A stretch of DNA of 64,000 nt from Actinomadura madurae (GTDB lineage: Bacteria > Actinomycetota > Actinomycetes > Streptosporangiales > Streptosporangiaceae), in the NCBI RefSeq assembly GCF_900115095.1, contig NZ_FOVH01000010.1:248001-312000 (forward strand), in the 5' to 3' direction. Made by a program: the position numbers and the translations under genes. Shown piece by piece: positions 56,200 through 64,000 of the stretch. Every line of letters begins with the position of its first letter. Positions within the stretch are counted from its first letter, which is position 1. The notes beneath the pieces were generated by a model. The model saw nothing but the letters and a program-made list of their open reading frames with translations, made no database searches and had not been told where the DNA came from.

Positions 56200-56487
56200 A
56201 TGGTAATCGTCGCAGGACACATCATCGTCGACCCGCAGCAGCGCGAGTCCTATCTCGCGAGCAGCGTGAGCGTCGTGGAGTCGGCCCGTCGTGCACCCGG
56301 CTGCCTGGACTTCGCCATCTCCGCGGACCTGATCGATGCGGGTCGCATCAACATCTTCGAGCGCTGGGAGTCGCAGGCGGCCGTGGAGGCGTTCCGAGGC
56401 AATGGCCCCAGCGACGAGCAGAGTGCCGCGATGCTCGCTGCCTCCGTGGCCGAGTACGACGTCGCTGACGTGCGCTCACTGATCTGA
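56200..56487 (+). CDS. Antibiotic biosynthesis monooxygenase (ABM)-domain protein
   Basis: A 95-aa dimeric alpha/beta-barrel protein. MVIVAGHIIVDPQQRESYLA at the start and RINIFERWESQAAVEAFRG later are typical of ABM-fold cofactor-free monooxygenases (quinol oxidation) and of small stress proteins. ATG 56200 is preceded by GAGGAG. A conserved 30-bp segment shared with the upstream hydrolase gene lies 40-70 nt before the start. Confidence 0.88.
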   Translation: MVIVAGHIIVDPQQRESYLASSVSVVESARRAPGCLDFAISADLIDAGRINIFERWESQAAVEAFRGNGPSDEQSAAMLAASVAEYDVADVRSLI

Positions 56488-56533
56488 GCGGAGCGCGGAC
56501 GGTGTAGTACGTAGTGACGTCCCGAAAGCGCCT

Positions 56534-56719
56534 GTGCGGCTCCCCCCCGCCGCCATCCTGAATACCTCGTCACGAGGGGCTTTGAAAAGCGCGTCGATAC
56601 AAGCCGACCACGAACAGGAACTCGGCGCCGATCACCTGTTCCGATCAGAAGTAGAATCGGCCGCCGAGAGGTTGCGTTTAGGGCATCCGGACGAACAGAT
56701 CCTGCTGGAGCGGTCATAG
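56534..56719 (+). pseudogene. Short lower-GC ORF, possible gene remnant before the DUF6086-like gene
   Basis: Sixty-one codons ending in a TAG that overlaps the next gene's GTG (TAGTG). The C-terminal half (ADHEQELGADHLFRSEVESA) looks like genuine coding sequence with balanced codon use, whereas the N-terminal half crosses a C-run and lacks a start signal. It may be the end of a gene whose 5' part was lost. Not assigned to a family. Confidence 0.35.
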
Positions 56720-57066
56720 TGAGTTACATCTTCGACATCGACGACGAGACAGTCTGGAGTCCAGCACTACGGGTCGGGAGACTGTACGTTAACCTTGCAG
56801 AAGCAATCGCCCGTACTCTGGAGATTCCAACGGGCTTGGAGGCGGTTGCCGAAGACATGTACGACATCAACACCGCTGTCTTCAGTGACTTCACCCGCAC
56901 CCTCATGTCCGCACGCCACGTCGTGGCTCAGGAATTGCTGCGTGGTGTACTAATGACGTCCCTGGTAATGCTTCAACGAGGCGGCGTAGAGATATCCACC
57001 GACAGTGAAGATCAAGAAGCCTTGTGGCATGTTCTTCCTGAGTTCGCGAGAAGAATGCCGACGTGA
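56719..57066 (+). CDS. DUF6086-like protein
   Basis: A 115-aa acidic protein (MSYIFDIDDETVWSPALRVG; FSDFTRTLMSARHVVAQELL) resembling the actinomycete DUF6086 family, for which I know no established function. Base composition drops visibly compared with neighbours (more A and T, less third-position GC), suggesting recent acquisition. GTG start overlaps the stop of the short ORF before it. Small acidic orphan proteins in such patches are sometimes immunity proteins, but nothing here proves it. Confidence 0.6.
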   Translation: MSYIFDIDDETVWSPALRVGRLYVNLAEAIARTLEIPTGLEAVAEDMYDINTAVFSDFTRTLMSARHVVAQELLRGVLMTSLVMLQRGGVEISTDSEDQEALWHVLPEFARRMPT

Positions 57067-57161
57067 CCACGCATCCAGTTCCAGCACCTCCTCCCCTCCC
57101 GACCGAGTCGGACGATGTTGCGAAGGCGACGATCGCTCACGTCCTGGCGGACCGGAGGTAT

Positions 57162-57785
57162 TCAGCGCAGGACGGCGAGGTGACGGGAGACCTCCGAGGG
57201 CGAAAGTTCCCAGGCATTGGCCAGCTCACCGGTGGTGTGCGGGCCGCGGGCCAGGGTGCGCAGCAGCCGCAGGCGCACCGGATGCGCGAGTGCCTCCAGC
57301 CGTAGCGTGACCGTTTCCAGCGATACGGGCTCCGATGGACTCGGCTCGGCGACGGGGTACTGGACCACGGGCCGCCACCCAGGCGCGTGAATCGCCACCA
57401 GGTGCGGGCGGCCGAAGACGCTGGGAACGAACGTGACCCCGGTGTCGTGGGCGGCGATCGCGTCGTCCTGCAACTTGTCCACGACGATGCAGGTGGCGTC
57501 CGGCGCCAGGGTGACGGCGCTGGAAACCGACGCGAGTGCCGCCTCGACGCCCTGGCGTTTCAGCAGGTCGTTCTTCAGGCGCAGGTCGGTGGCGAGTTGC
57601 ACGGCGACGCCCGTCCAGGCGGCGTCGAAGAAGGCCTCGGCGCACTGTTCGAGGGTGTGACGCACCCGCGCCCGCACGGCGGCCGGGTCCGCGAGCAGCC
57701 GTTCCGCGAAGGCCTCCTGGAGCGCGCCGCGGGCCTGGGCGAGGTCCAGGGCCCGCTCGCGCGCCGTCGCGTGACGAGCCCGCAC
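57162..57785 (-). pseudogene. ArsR-type (DUF5937/HTH) regulator truncated at both ends
   Basis: The fragment contains a helical sensor region followed by an ArsR winged helix near its C-terminus (EALAHPVRLRLLRTLARG, TTGELANAWELSPSEVSRHLA). The wing and end of the HTH domain are missing: a TGA follows HLAVLR immediately. The N-terminal part expected in the DUF5937 group is also missing; the frame opens with an Arg/Ala-rich stretch next to the truncated MFS gene. Confidence 0.75.
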
Positions 57786-57790
57786 CCCGC

Positions 57791-58396
57791 ATGTTCGCGC
57801 TACTCGCCGCCAACGTGGTCTACGTCTTCTGCCTCAACGTCCCCGAGATCGCGATCCCCCTGGTCTTGGTGACGCAATTCCACGCATCCCCGGTGTGGTC
57901 GGCAGCCGTCTTCGTCGCCAACACGGTGCTGGTCGTCACCCTGCAGGTGCCGGTCACCGTCCTGATGTCCCGCTTCTCCCGACGGACCGTGCTGGCCCTT
58001 TCCGGCGTGGTCCTCACCGCGTCCTACCTGGGCTTTCTCGCGGCCACCTCACTGGGACGCGGCTGGGGCGCCCCGGCCATCGCCGCAGTGTCCGTACCCT
58101 GCACCATCGGCGAGATCCTCTACGCCGGCAGCGCCACCGCGCTTGTCACCGCACTCGCCCCACCCCGCGTCCTAGGACGCACCATCGCCCGCTTCCAACT
58201 CTCCACAGGCTTCGGTCTCGCCGTCTCCCCGGCGGTCATCACCGCTCTCGCAACTCGCGGCCCAGCCGCCCTCTGGGGCACCCTCGCCACCGCGACACTC
58301 CTCTCAGCCTCCGCCGTAGCCACCGAAAGACCAAGAAACACGCCCGACCAGCCGCTGACGCCAGCCGCGAACAGGCGCGCGAACTCGACGAAGTAG
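57791..58396 (+). pseudogene. C-terminal half of an MFS transporter
   Basis: About 200 residues beginning MFALLAANVVYVFCLNVPEI, with five to six membrane helices and a GRTIARFQLSTGFGLAVSP motif: the second half of a twelve-helix MFS protein. The first six helices are absent. It is divergent from, and separated by only a few bases from, the equally 5'-truncated ArsR gene, so one deletion removed the shared promoter and both gene starts. Confidence 0.75.
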
Positions 58397-58579
58397 CGAC
58401 GCACGCCCGCTCACGAAGCTCATTGAAGGGATCGGGCGCCATCCCCGCCCAGCACGTTCGGCACCCGCAGCGGCAGCGCGACCGATGAGGCATGTATCAA
58501 ACTGGCCGCGTTGCCCCGGGGGCCCCGTCGCAGTGGACGGGCGCCCCCCTGCAACGGCGGCGAGCCGACCGGCCGACGG

Positions 58580-59164
58580 TCAGCGGGTGCTCGGTCGCCA
58601 TCCGGGATCGCGGCCCGAAGCAGCAAGCGCCCGCTGGAAGGGCGACGCGTTCTCGCCGACAGGCACAGGGTCGGCGAAACCGTCGTACTGGCGGTACATC
58701 TCGGCGTACTTCTCCACGACCTGGAGGATGAACCGGCCGGTTTCGGGTGAGATGCGATACTCCTCGCCGGCGGCCTTCGCGACGTCCCAGCCGTGCAGGG
58801 CCATCTCCATGATCATCATCACGGCGATGTCGGCGGCGGGAGTGCCGGCGATCTCCCCGTCCCACACGGACGGGTCCGCCCAGGCCGCGACCGCGCGGTC
58901 GAGTTGGACGGCGTACTCGTGCGGCCAGGCGGCATCGGCGGTGAAGTCGCGCTCCGTGAGATCCTCCGGAAGCTCCTTGCGCAGCGCACGGTGCTCAAGC
59001 CCGTGGGATGTGTAGAGCACCAGGTGGTTCACGAGCGTCCGGAGGTCGAACTCTCCGCACGGGGTCGGATCCGTGAGCCGGTCCGGCTGGACCGTATGGG
59101 CGACGCGGGCCGCCTCGGATGCGCATTCCTTCATGTAGGCGTGGTTCTCATTCACACGCTGCAC
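58580..59164 (-). CDS. DinB/mycothiol-dependent isomerase-like protein (TIGR03086-type)
   Basis: A 194-aa protein with a DinB-like four-helix bundle: LTDPTPCGEFDLRTLVNHLV with a His ligand, and EMALHGWDVAKAAG with the second metal His. This resembles the TIGR03086/mycothiol maleylpyruvate isomerase N-terminal family, often thiol-dependent metal enzymes in actinobacteria. GTG 59164 is the frame start; a GTG 9 nt downstream is an alternative. No Shine-Dalgarno is clear. It is divergent from an AraC gene. Confidence 0.85.
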   Translation of the reverse strand: MQRVNENHAYMKECASEAARVAHTVQPDRLTDPTPCGEFDLRTLVNHLVLYTSHGLEHRALRKELPEDLTERDFTADAAWPHEYAVQLDRAVAAWADPSVWDGEIAGTPAADIAVMMIMEMALHGWDVAKAAGEEYRISPETGRFILQVVEKYAEMYRQYDGFADPVPVGENASPFQRALAASGRDPGWRPSTR

Positions 59165-59219
59165 GTTACGAGAGCCCGTGGGAGCACCTCTTGGACAAAC
59201 GCGCCAGTACCCTGGTCAC

Positions 59220-59999
59220 GTGGGTGATCTGGGACGAGGGGTGCTGTACCCGCGCGAGCAGGCGAGTGTCGCCACCATCGACAGGGCGTCTCCGAGCCCC
59301 ACCCTGGCGCGTTTCGTGGACTTCTACTGGCACGTCCGATGGCGGACGGACCAGCCGTACGAGACGAAGGTGCTATCGCACCCGAACGTTCATCTCGTCT
59401 TCGAGGAGCCGTCTCCGCTGATCTACGGCGTGGACCGGACGTTGTTCGTCCGGCGGCTTGAGGGGCGGGGCCAAGTCCTCGGCGTGAAGTTCCGCCCCGG
59501 CGGTTTCCGGTCGTTCACGGCAGGGCCGGTCATCGACCTCGCCGACCGCAGGCTCCCCGCCGCGGACGTCCTCGGCCCCGACGTGGAGGACGTTAGCCGG
59601 GCCGTTCTCCAGCACACCGATCTCGGCGCGATGGTGAAGCCGGCCGAGGAGTTCCTCCGGGAAGTCCTTCCCGAACCAGATCCCGTAGCCGAAGAAGTGG
59701 CCGGAATGGTCGACGCCATCACCGCCGACCCCAATCTGTTCCGGGTCGATCAAGCGGCGGAGGCGCTGCATGTCTCCGTCCGAACCCTGCAGCGATTGTT
59801 CGCCGAGTATGTGGGCGCGAGCCCCAAGTGGGTGCTCCGGCGAGCACGTCTCCACGAGGCCGCGGCCCGCGCCGACCAGGGCGGCCACATCGACTGGGCC
59901 GCGCTGGCCGACGACCTCGGCTACTTCGACCAGTCACACCTGACCCGCGACTTCACCGCAGCGATAGGCATCTCCCCGGCCAAGTACGCCGGTGTTTAA
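59220..59999 (+). CDS. AraC-family regulator with a DUF6597-type N-terminal domain
   Basis: A 259-aa regulator. The N-terminal domain (PSPTLARFVDFYWHVRWRTD, VLSHPNVHLVFE, GVKFRPGGF) is the common beta-barrel sensor of actinobacterial AraC proteins. The C-terminal two HTH motifs are in VDQAAEALHVSVRTLQRLFA and LADDLGYFDQSHLTRDFTAA. Start uncertain: GTG 59220 or GTG 59241, neither with a strong ribosome site. It is divergent from the DinB-like gene and may regulate it. Confidence 0.88.
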   Translation: MGDLGRGVLYPREQASVATIDRASPSPTLARFVDFYWHVRWRTDQPYETKVLSHPNVHLVFEEPSPLIYGVDRTLFVRRLEGRGQVLGVKFRPGGFRSFTAGPVIDLADRRLPAADVLGPDVEDVSRAVLQHTDLGAMVKPAEEFLREVLPEPDPVAEEVAGMVDAITADPNLFRVDQAAEALHVSVRTLQRLFAEYVGASPKWVLRRARLHEAAARADQGGHIDWAALADDLGYFDQSHLTRDFTAAIGISPAKYAGV

Positions 60000-60217
60000 C
60001 CGGGGCGGCCACCCCGTCGCTCTCGGCATCCAGAGCGACAGACACTTCGATCTTAGGAAGTACGCCTTGTCGGCCACCCGCCCTAATGCGGCTGCTCAGT
60101 GAGCCTTTTCAGCGGCTGATTCCGGGGCGCTGATCACAGCATGGTCGCGGACGGCGTGAGCGGTGCGGGACATCAAGAAGCCCCCAGTAGCACGGTTGAT
60201 CTCTCACAACCCCCGTC

Positions 60218-61475
60218 CCCCACCAGAGGCATCTCAATGTCCTGTCAAGCGGCCACTGTCGGTGGGACTGCTGTGTAGCGGCGGCGGTCTCTCGACATGG
60301 CCCAGAGGACATCGACTCGGCGGCGTGCGAGGCTGAGGACGGCCTGGACGTGGGATTTCCCTTCGTCTCGTTTCCTGCGGTAGTACTCCTGTGAGGGGCC
60401 GGGTCTGGACATGGCCGTCTGGGCTGATAGGTAGAAGATCCTGCACAGACGTCGGTCGTAGTGAGCGGGGCGGTGCAGGTTGTTGAGCCGCCGCCCCGAG
60501 TCGTTGGGCACGGGGGCGATCCCGGCGTGGGCCGCGAGGTGCCCTGCGTTGCGATAGCTCGACAGGTCCCCGGTCCGCGCGATGAGCTCGGCGGTCAGAA
60601 GTGGTCCCATGCCCGGCAACGACTGGATGATCTCGGCGGTCTCGTCTCCAGCGAGGACCTCAGTGATCTCCGCGTCGAGCTGCTTGACGCGTTCGTCCAG
60701 GTCGAGGATCTGCTGGGCGAGGTCCGCGACGAGCCTGGCGGCCCGAGCCTCGCCGGGCAGGATCGTCTGCTGCGCACGACCGGCCATGACCGCGCGTTCG
60801 GCGATATCGGCCGCGGAGCGTACCTTGCGGCGCACCAGCCAGTCGGTCAGCCGCTTCACCCCGATGCGGCGCAACGCGGCAGGCGTCTGGAAGCCGGTCA
60901 ACAGCACCAGGCCGGTCCGGGACTTGTACTCGAATTCGCGTTCCAGGGCCGGGCAGATGCCGACCAGCAGTTCACGGAGACGGTTGATCATGCGGACCCG
61001 ATGGCTGGCCAGGTCGCGACGGCAGGAGGTGAGGAGTGCGAGCTCGTGAATCGTCTCTGGCGAGGTCGTGATCAGCCGGAACCCGGACCGCATCCGGGCG
61101 ACGTCGGCGATGACCTGGGCGTCTTTGGCGTCGGTCTTGCCCTCGCCCGCGAACGCCCCTGCCATGCGGTTCACCGTCCGGCCGGGCACGTACACCACCT
61201 GCTGGCCATGGCTCACCAGCAGGGCCAAGAGCAGCGCCGACAACCGACTTGAGATGTCGACCGCCCACCGGACCTCGCCGGCCCATTCGCAAGCTGCGGC
61301 GACCATGGCCAGGATCGCTTCTTCGTCGTTGGCGACCTTTCGGGACAGCAGTCGCCGACCCTCGTGGTCGACGGCCACCGCCCAGTGGTGGGCCTTGCCG
61401 ACATCGACTCCGACCCAGACTCGCTGGACTCTCAACAGGGGGTTCCTTCCCACGTCAGGCTATGCCTCTGTGGTC
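60218..61475 (-). mobile_element. IS110-family insertion sequence
   Basis: One transposase gene flanked by short imperfect inverted ends: CCACCAGAGGCAT (60220-60232) and ATGCCTCTGTGG (61462-61473). These probably mark or lie close to the two termini; the exact ends and any target duplication were not determined. The copy appears intact. Confidence 0.75.
60245..61453 (-). CDS. IS110-family transposase (DEDD type)
   Basis: A 402-aa transposase. The N-terminal RuvC-like DEDD domain begins WVGVDVGKAHHWAVAVD and includes GEGKTDAKDAQVIADVAR. The C-terminal transposase domain has PGMGPLLTAELIARTGDLSS and the HAGIAPVPNDSG segment with the catalytic Ser region. The frame opens with GTG at 61453; a TTG a few codons later with GGAAGG upstream may be the true start. 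No internal stops, so probably active. Confidence 0.93.
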   Translation of the reverse strand: MGRNPLLRVQRVWVGVDVGKAHHWAVAVDHEGRRLLSRKVANDEEAILAMVAAACEWAGEVRWAVDISSRLSALLLALLVSHGQQVVYVPGRTVNRMAGAFAGEGKTDAKDAQVIADVARMRSGFRLITTSPETIHELALLTSCRRDLASHRVRMINRLRELLVGICPALEREFEYKSRTGLVLLTGFQTPAALRRIGVKRLTDWLVRRKVRSAADIAERAVMAGRAQQTILPGEARAARLVADLAQQILDLDERVKQLDAEITEVLAGDETAEIIQSLPGMGPLLTAELIARTGDLSSYRNAGHLAAHAGIAPVPNDSGRRLNNLHRPAHYDRRLCRIFYLSAQTAMSRPGPSQEYYRRKRDEGKSHVQAVLSLARRRVDVLWAMSRDRRRYTAVPPTVAA

Positions 61476-61639
61476 CAAGGAACGCCCCGCCGACGAAGCC
61501 ATAAACAGCGATGATCCGCAGCTCTCAATCAGTGGCCGAAGCGTCCAGGGGGCGGGCGGCCTTGCCTCTCAAACCATCAACGGCAGCTTCACATAAGCCA
61601 AACCCGGCCCCTTTGGACCACCACCCCATTGTTATGGCC

Positions 61640-62336
61640 TCACATGCTTTTGTACCGTGCTGCGCTGCCATTGTCGCCTCAGACCCTGACCTACGCCACC
61701 GGTGTGGTCCGCCTCCACCGCCAGGCCATCGCGAGCAAGGGCCGGTGCCCGCCGGGCGTGCAGGCCCTGATGACCCGATCTACCTGCATAAAGGCGAGAC
61801 CTACGCCGAACTGGGCGTCGGATTCGCCGTCTCCACCACCGCGTGGCGCTACGTCAACGAGACCGTCGACGTACTGGCCGCCCGCGCACCCAAACTCGGC
61901 GCGACGCTGGCCAAAGCGGTCAAGGACGGGCTGCCGTACCTGGTGCTGGACGGCACCCTGATCTCGATCGACCGGGTCGCCGCCGACCGGCCCCACTACT
62001 CGGGGAAAACATCGCCGCCACGGCATGAACCTTTAGGTCATCACCGCACCGGACGGGACACTGCTATGGGTGTCGGGACCTATGCGCGGCTCGGTCCACG
62101 ACCTCACCGCGGCCCCGATCTGGGGCGTCACCTGGGCACTGGCCGCCACCGGGCTGCTCGTGCTGGCCGACAAGGCCTACCAGGGCGCTGACGCGCACAT
62201 CCTCACGCCCTACAAGGGACGCGACAAGCCCGACCCGCAAAAGGACGCCAACCGCTCGGTGAGGCGTTCAAGGTGGCTCGGGGCAGTGACAAGGGTGACA
62301 GGGGCACGCCTGAACGATCGGTCACGGAAGCCTTAG
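61640..62336 (+). pseudogene. Broken IS5-type DDE transposase
   Basis: A recognisable transposase is scattered over several frames. LYRAALPLSPQTLTYATGVV opens in one frame. IYLHKGETYAELGVGFAVST and LPYLVLDGTLISIDRVAADR follow in the second. GSVHDLTAAPIWGVTWALAA and VLADKAYQGADAHIL finish in a third before the C-terminus is lost near 62265. At least two frameshifts and a 3' truncation. The pattern fits the IS5-like group common in actinomycetes. Confidence 0.8.
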
Positions 62337-62354
62337 CGATCATGGGAAAGGCCA

Positions 62355-62394
62355 GGCCCAGGTGGGGAAACGGGGTTCCTACCTGGGCCTTTTT
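62355..62394 (+). terminator. Rho-independent terminator
   Basis: GGCCCAGGT (62355-62363) pairs with ACCTGGGCC (62381-62389), followed by TTTTT (62390-62394). It points rightward, after the transposase remnant. Confidence 0.75.
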
Positions 62395-62400
62395 GGTGGG

Positions 62401-62471
62401 AGCGGGCGACGGGAATCGAACCCGCGTAGCCAGTTTGGAAGACTGGGGCTCTGCCATTGAGCTACGCCCGC
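62401..62471 (-). tRNA. tRNA-Gly (anticodon TCC)
   Basis: A 71-nt cloverleaf on the minus strand: acceptor GCGGGCG/CGCCCGC, D-stem GCTC/GAGC, anticodon loop CTTCCAA (anticodon TCC), T-arm with GTTCGATTC. CCA is not encoded. Confidence 0.93.
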
Positions 62472-62584
62472 GAGCGGAGGCACGCGGGCCTCGATCGCCA
62501 TCCCGTAGCGTACAGGGTTCCGGGGGTGGACGTGGCGCGCGGAGCGGGGCGGGCTGATCGGCACTAGACTGCTCTCGCGATCCG

Positions 62585-62658
62585 CGGGCTGTAGCGCAGT
62601 TTGGTAGCGCACCGGCTTTGGGTGCCGGGGGTCGTGGGTTCAAATCCCGCCAGCCCGA
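62585..62658 (+). tRNA. tRNA-Pro (anticodon TGG)
   Basis: A 74-nt cloverleaf: acceptor CGGGCTG/CAGCCCG with discriminator A, anticodon stem CCGGC/GCCGG around TTTGGGT (anticodon TGG), T-loop GTTCAAATC. CCA is not encoded. It is followed by a hairpin terminator. Confidence 0.95.
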
Positions 62659-62663
62659 CATGG

Positions 62664-62687
62664 AGCCCCCGTCCTGGGACGGGGGCT
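62664..62687. terminator. Hairpin between tRNA-Pro and alaS
   Basis: AGCCCCCGTCC pairs with GGACGGGGGCT across a tiny loop, ending 6 nt before the alaS stop. It can serve tRNA-Pro transcripts and the convergent alaS mRNA. No long T-run. Confidence 0.65.
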
Positions 62688-62693
62688 CTCGCG

Positions 62694-64000
62694 TCAGTGG
62701 TCGGCGAGGAGGGTGCGGGCCTCCGCAGCGGCGGTGGTGATCGCCTGGGGGAGGTTCTCCGGGTTGCGGCCGCCCGCGCTGGCCATGGGGCCCTTGCCGC
62801 CTGCGCCGCCGCCTACCTCGCGGGCCGCGGTGGTGAGGATGGTGCGGGCCTGGATGTTGGTGTCCGCGCCTGCGGCGGCGACCAGGGCCGCCTTGCCGTT
62901 GGTTTCCGTGCCCAGGACGACGATGCCGTGGCGGTCGCGGCGGGAGAGGACGCCGGTGGCGATCGTGCGGAGGTCGGTGCCGGTGAGGTTGGGGATGGTT
63001 TGGGCCACCAGCCAGCCGCCCGGGACGGGCTCCGCGAGGGACGCCAGGTGGGCTGCGTGCTTCTCGAGTTCTGCCTGGTGGAGGTTCTCCAGGTGGCGCT
63101 GGATTTCGGTGAGGGTGGCCAGGCGTTGCCGCAGGCGGTCGGGGGCCTGGTCGGGATGGACGTTCAGGAGCGCCGCGAGCTCGTGCAGCAGGTTGCGCTC
63201 GTGGTTGTGGTGGCGAAGGGCGTCGGCGCCGGTGAGCGCCTCGATGCGGCGCAGGCCGGTGCCGATGGACGACTCGCCGACGATGTGGACGGGGCCCGCC
63301 TGCGAGCCGTGGCCGACGTGGGTTCCGCCGCAGAGTTCGCGGGACGCGTCGCCGATGTCCACGATGCGGACATCCTGGCCGTACTTCTCGCCGAACAGCG
63401 CGATTGCTCCTGCGGCCTCCGCCTCGGCGCGGCTCGCTTCCCAGACGCGGACGTCGGGGTCGTCGAGGAGGTAGTCGTTGACGAGGGTCTGGACGGGGTC
63501 GGTGTCGACCGGGGAGAAGTGCGCGAAGTCGAAGCGCAGGCGGCCGGGCTCGACGCGGGAGCCGTGCTGGGCGGCGTGGTCGCCGAGGAGGCGGCGCAGC
63601 ATCGCGTGCAGGACGTGGGTCGCGCTGTGCGAGCGTGCGGTCGCCGCGCGGCGGTCCGCGTCGACGGTCGCCTCTGCCTGGGTGCCGGGCCGCACTTCGC
63701 CGTCCAGTATGCGGACGGTGTGCACGTGCAGGCCGTCCAGTCCGGGGCGGGTGTCGAGGACGCGAAGGTTCGCGTCGGATGTGCGGATCGTGCCCGTGTC
63801 GCCGACCTGGCCGCCCGACTCCGCGTAGAACGGGGTGCGGGAGAGGACCATCTCGATCTCGTCGCCCTGGGTTGCCCTGGGCAGCTCGCCGTTCGGACCG
63901 AGGAGTGCGAGCACCTGGGTTTCCGCGGTTTCCGATGTGTGGCCCACGAAGTCGGTGAGGCCGTGTCGTGCGGTGACGCGGCGGTAGGCGTCCTGTCGTG
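62694..64000 (-). CDS. alaS: Alanyl-tRNA synthetase, C-terminal part (5' end off window)
   Basis: The frame is open to the right edge, so the catalytic aminoacylation domain lies outside. What is visible is the editing domain and C-Ala domain: FYAESGGQVGDTG, the zinc/editing motif HSATHVLH, the GEKYGQDVRIVDIGDASREL segment with CGGTH (second zinc motif), a coiled-coil linker rich in Leu, His and Gln, and a DHHA1-type end with GGGAGGKGPMASAGG. The editing domain removes mischarged Ser and Gly. Some segments are shorter than in typical bacterial AlaS, so it may be a second, divergent copy. Confidence 0.92.
   Translation of the reverse strand, partial: RQDAYRRVTARHGLTDFVGHTSETAETQVLALLGPNGELPRATQGDEIEMVLSRTPFYAESGGQVGDTGTIRTSDANLRVLDTRPGLDGLHVHTVRILDGEVRPGTQAEATVDADRRAATARSHSATHVLHAMLRRLLGDHAAQHGSRVEPGRLRFDFAHFSPVDTDPVQTLVNDYLLDDPDVRVWEASRAEAEAAGAIALFGEKYGQDVRIVDIGDASRELCGGTHVGHGSQAGPVHIVGESSIGTGLRRIEALTGADALRHHNHERNLLHELAALLNVHPDQAPDRLRQRLATLTEIQRHLENLHQAELEKHAAHLASLAEPVPGGWLVAQTIPNLTGTDLRTIATGVLSRRDRHGIVVLGTETNGKAALVAAAGADTNIQARTILTTAAREVGGGAGGKGPMASAGGRNPENLPQAITTAAAEARTLLADH

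Noticed and set aside
57063-57305. 80-codon frame beginning at the end of the DUF6086-like gene
   Set aside because: Its first 30 residues might be real, but the rest is antisense to the ArsR fragment; no motif and no support beyond an overlapping GTG.
62273-62557. Open frame containing GDGNRTRV across the tRNA-Gly gene
   Set aside because: A well-known artefact of translating through a tRNA gene; no start context and it overlaps a clear terminator and tRNA.

Overview
The window is very GC-rich (about 70% or more through most genes), uses GTG and TTG starts freely, and packs genes into ATGA-overlapping operons. It carries F420-dependent (Ddn-like), Acg-like, mycothiol/DinB-like and SARP-type genes. 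Together these point to a Gram-positive actinomycete, probably a morphologically complex soil genus (Streptosporangiales/Thermomonosporaceae-like). The genus is inference, not proven by the sequence.

Layout. (1) 1-5963: a selenium/formate locus: the 3' part of selB, selD, and convergent to them a MerR gene plus a formate dehydrogenase gene. The latter is read as two ORFs unless an in-frame TGA (complement 4973-4975) is decoded as selenocysteine; a bacterial SECIS hairpin with a GGUCU loop follows that TGA. (2) 6027-8648: a secreted alpha/beta hydrolase and a SCO6745/SalK-like protein. (3) 8744-19075: an L-arabinose regulon, lacI1-araD-araA-araB facing a sugar ABC operon (binding lipoprotein, ATPase, permease, lacI2), tied together by a family of TGTTAGCGCTAACA-like operators. 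(4) 19339-22661: a small Cys-motif protein, a TetR/flavin-dependent acyl-CoA dehydrogenase-like pair with its own dyad, and an Acg-family nitroreductase. (5) 22670-31487: narK-narG-narH-narJ-narI, then a Ddn-like reductase. DosR-type GGGAC dyads stand before acg and narK, suggesting hypoxic control. Formate oxidation plus nitrate respiration makes a coherent low-oxygen energy module.

(6) 31540-33870: an MMPL transporter wreck and an unusual imine-reductase-like/SnoaL-like fusion. (7) 34006-42066: the most interesting region. It encodes a 63-aa precursor peptide with eight cysteines in its C-terminal part and an Ala-Ser-Ala processing site, a membrane-anchored CPAC thioredoxin-like protein, an ABC exporter and an S26 signal peptidase, flanked by two SARP/AfsR-type regulators. 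I read it as a dedicated production, oxidation, export and processing system for a disulfide-rich secreted peptide.

(8) 42181-49363: a MerR operon, a methyltransferase-like membrane protein, a cysteine-free HesB-like protein, a ChaB-like protein, CtaG, and a hemerythrin/ferritin-like cluster, mixed with decayed DUF2243 and Zn-alcohol dehydrogenase genes. (9) 49455-57066: a LacI/MFS pair, then an epoxide hydrolase, FAD monooxygenase, alpha/beta hydrolase and ABM-type monooxygenase group, and a lower-GC DUF6086-like patch. (10) 57162-64000: a truncated ArsR/MFS pair, a DinB-like protein, an AraC regulator, an IS110 element, a broken IS5-type transposase, tRNA-Gly(TCC), tRNA-Pro(TGG), and the 3' part of an alanyl-tRNA synthetase gene running off the right edge.

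Gene families were recognised by eye from motifs and remembered homologues; no database search was run.
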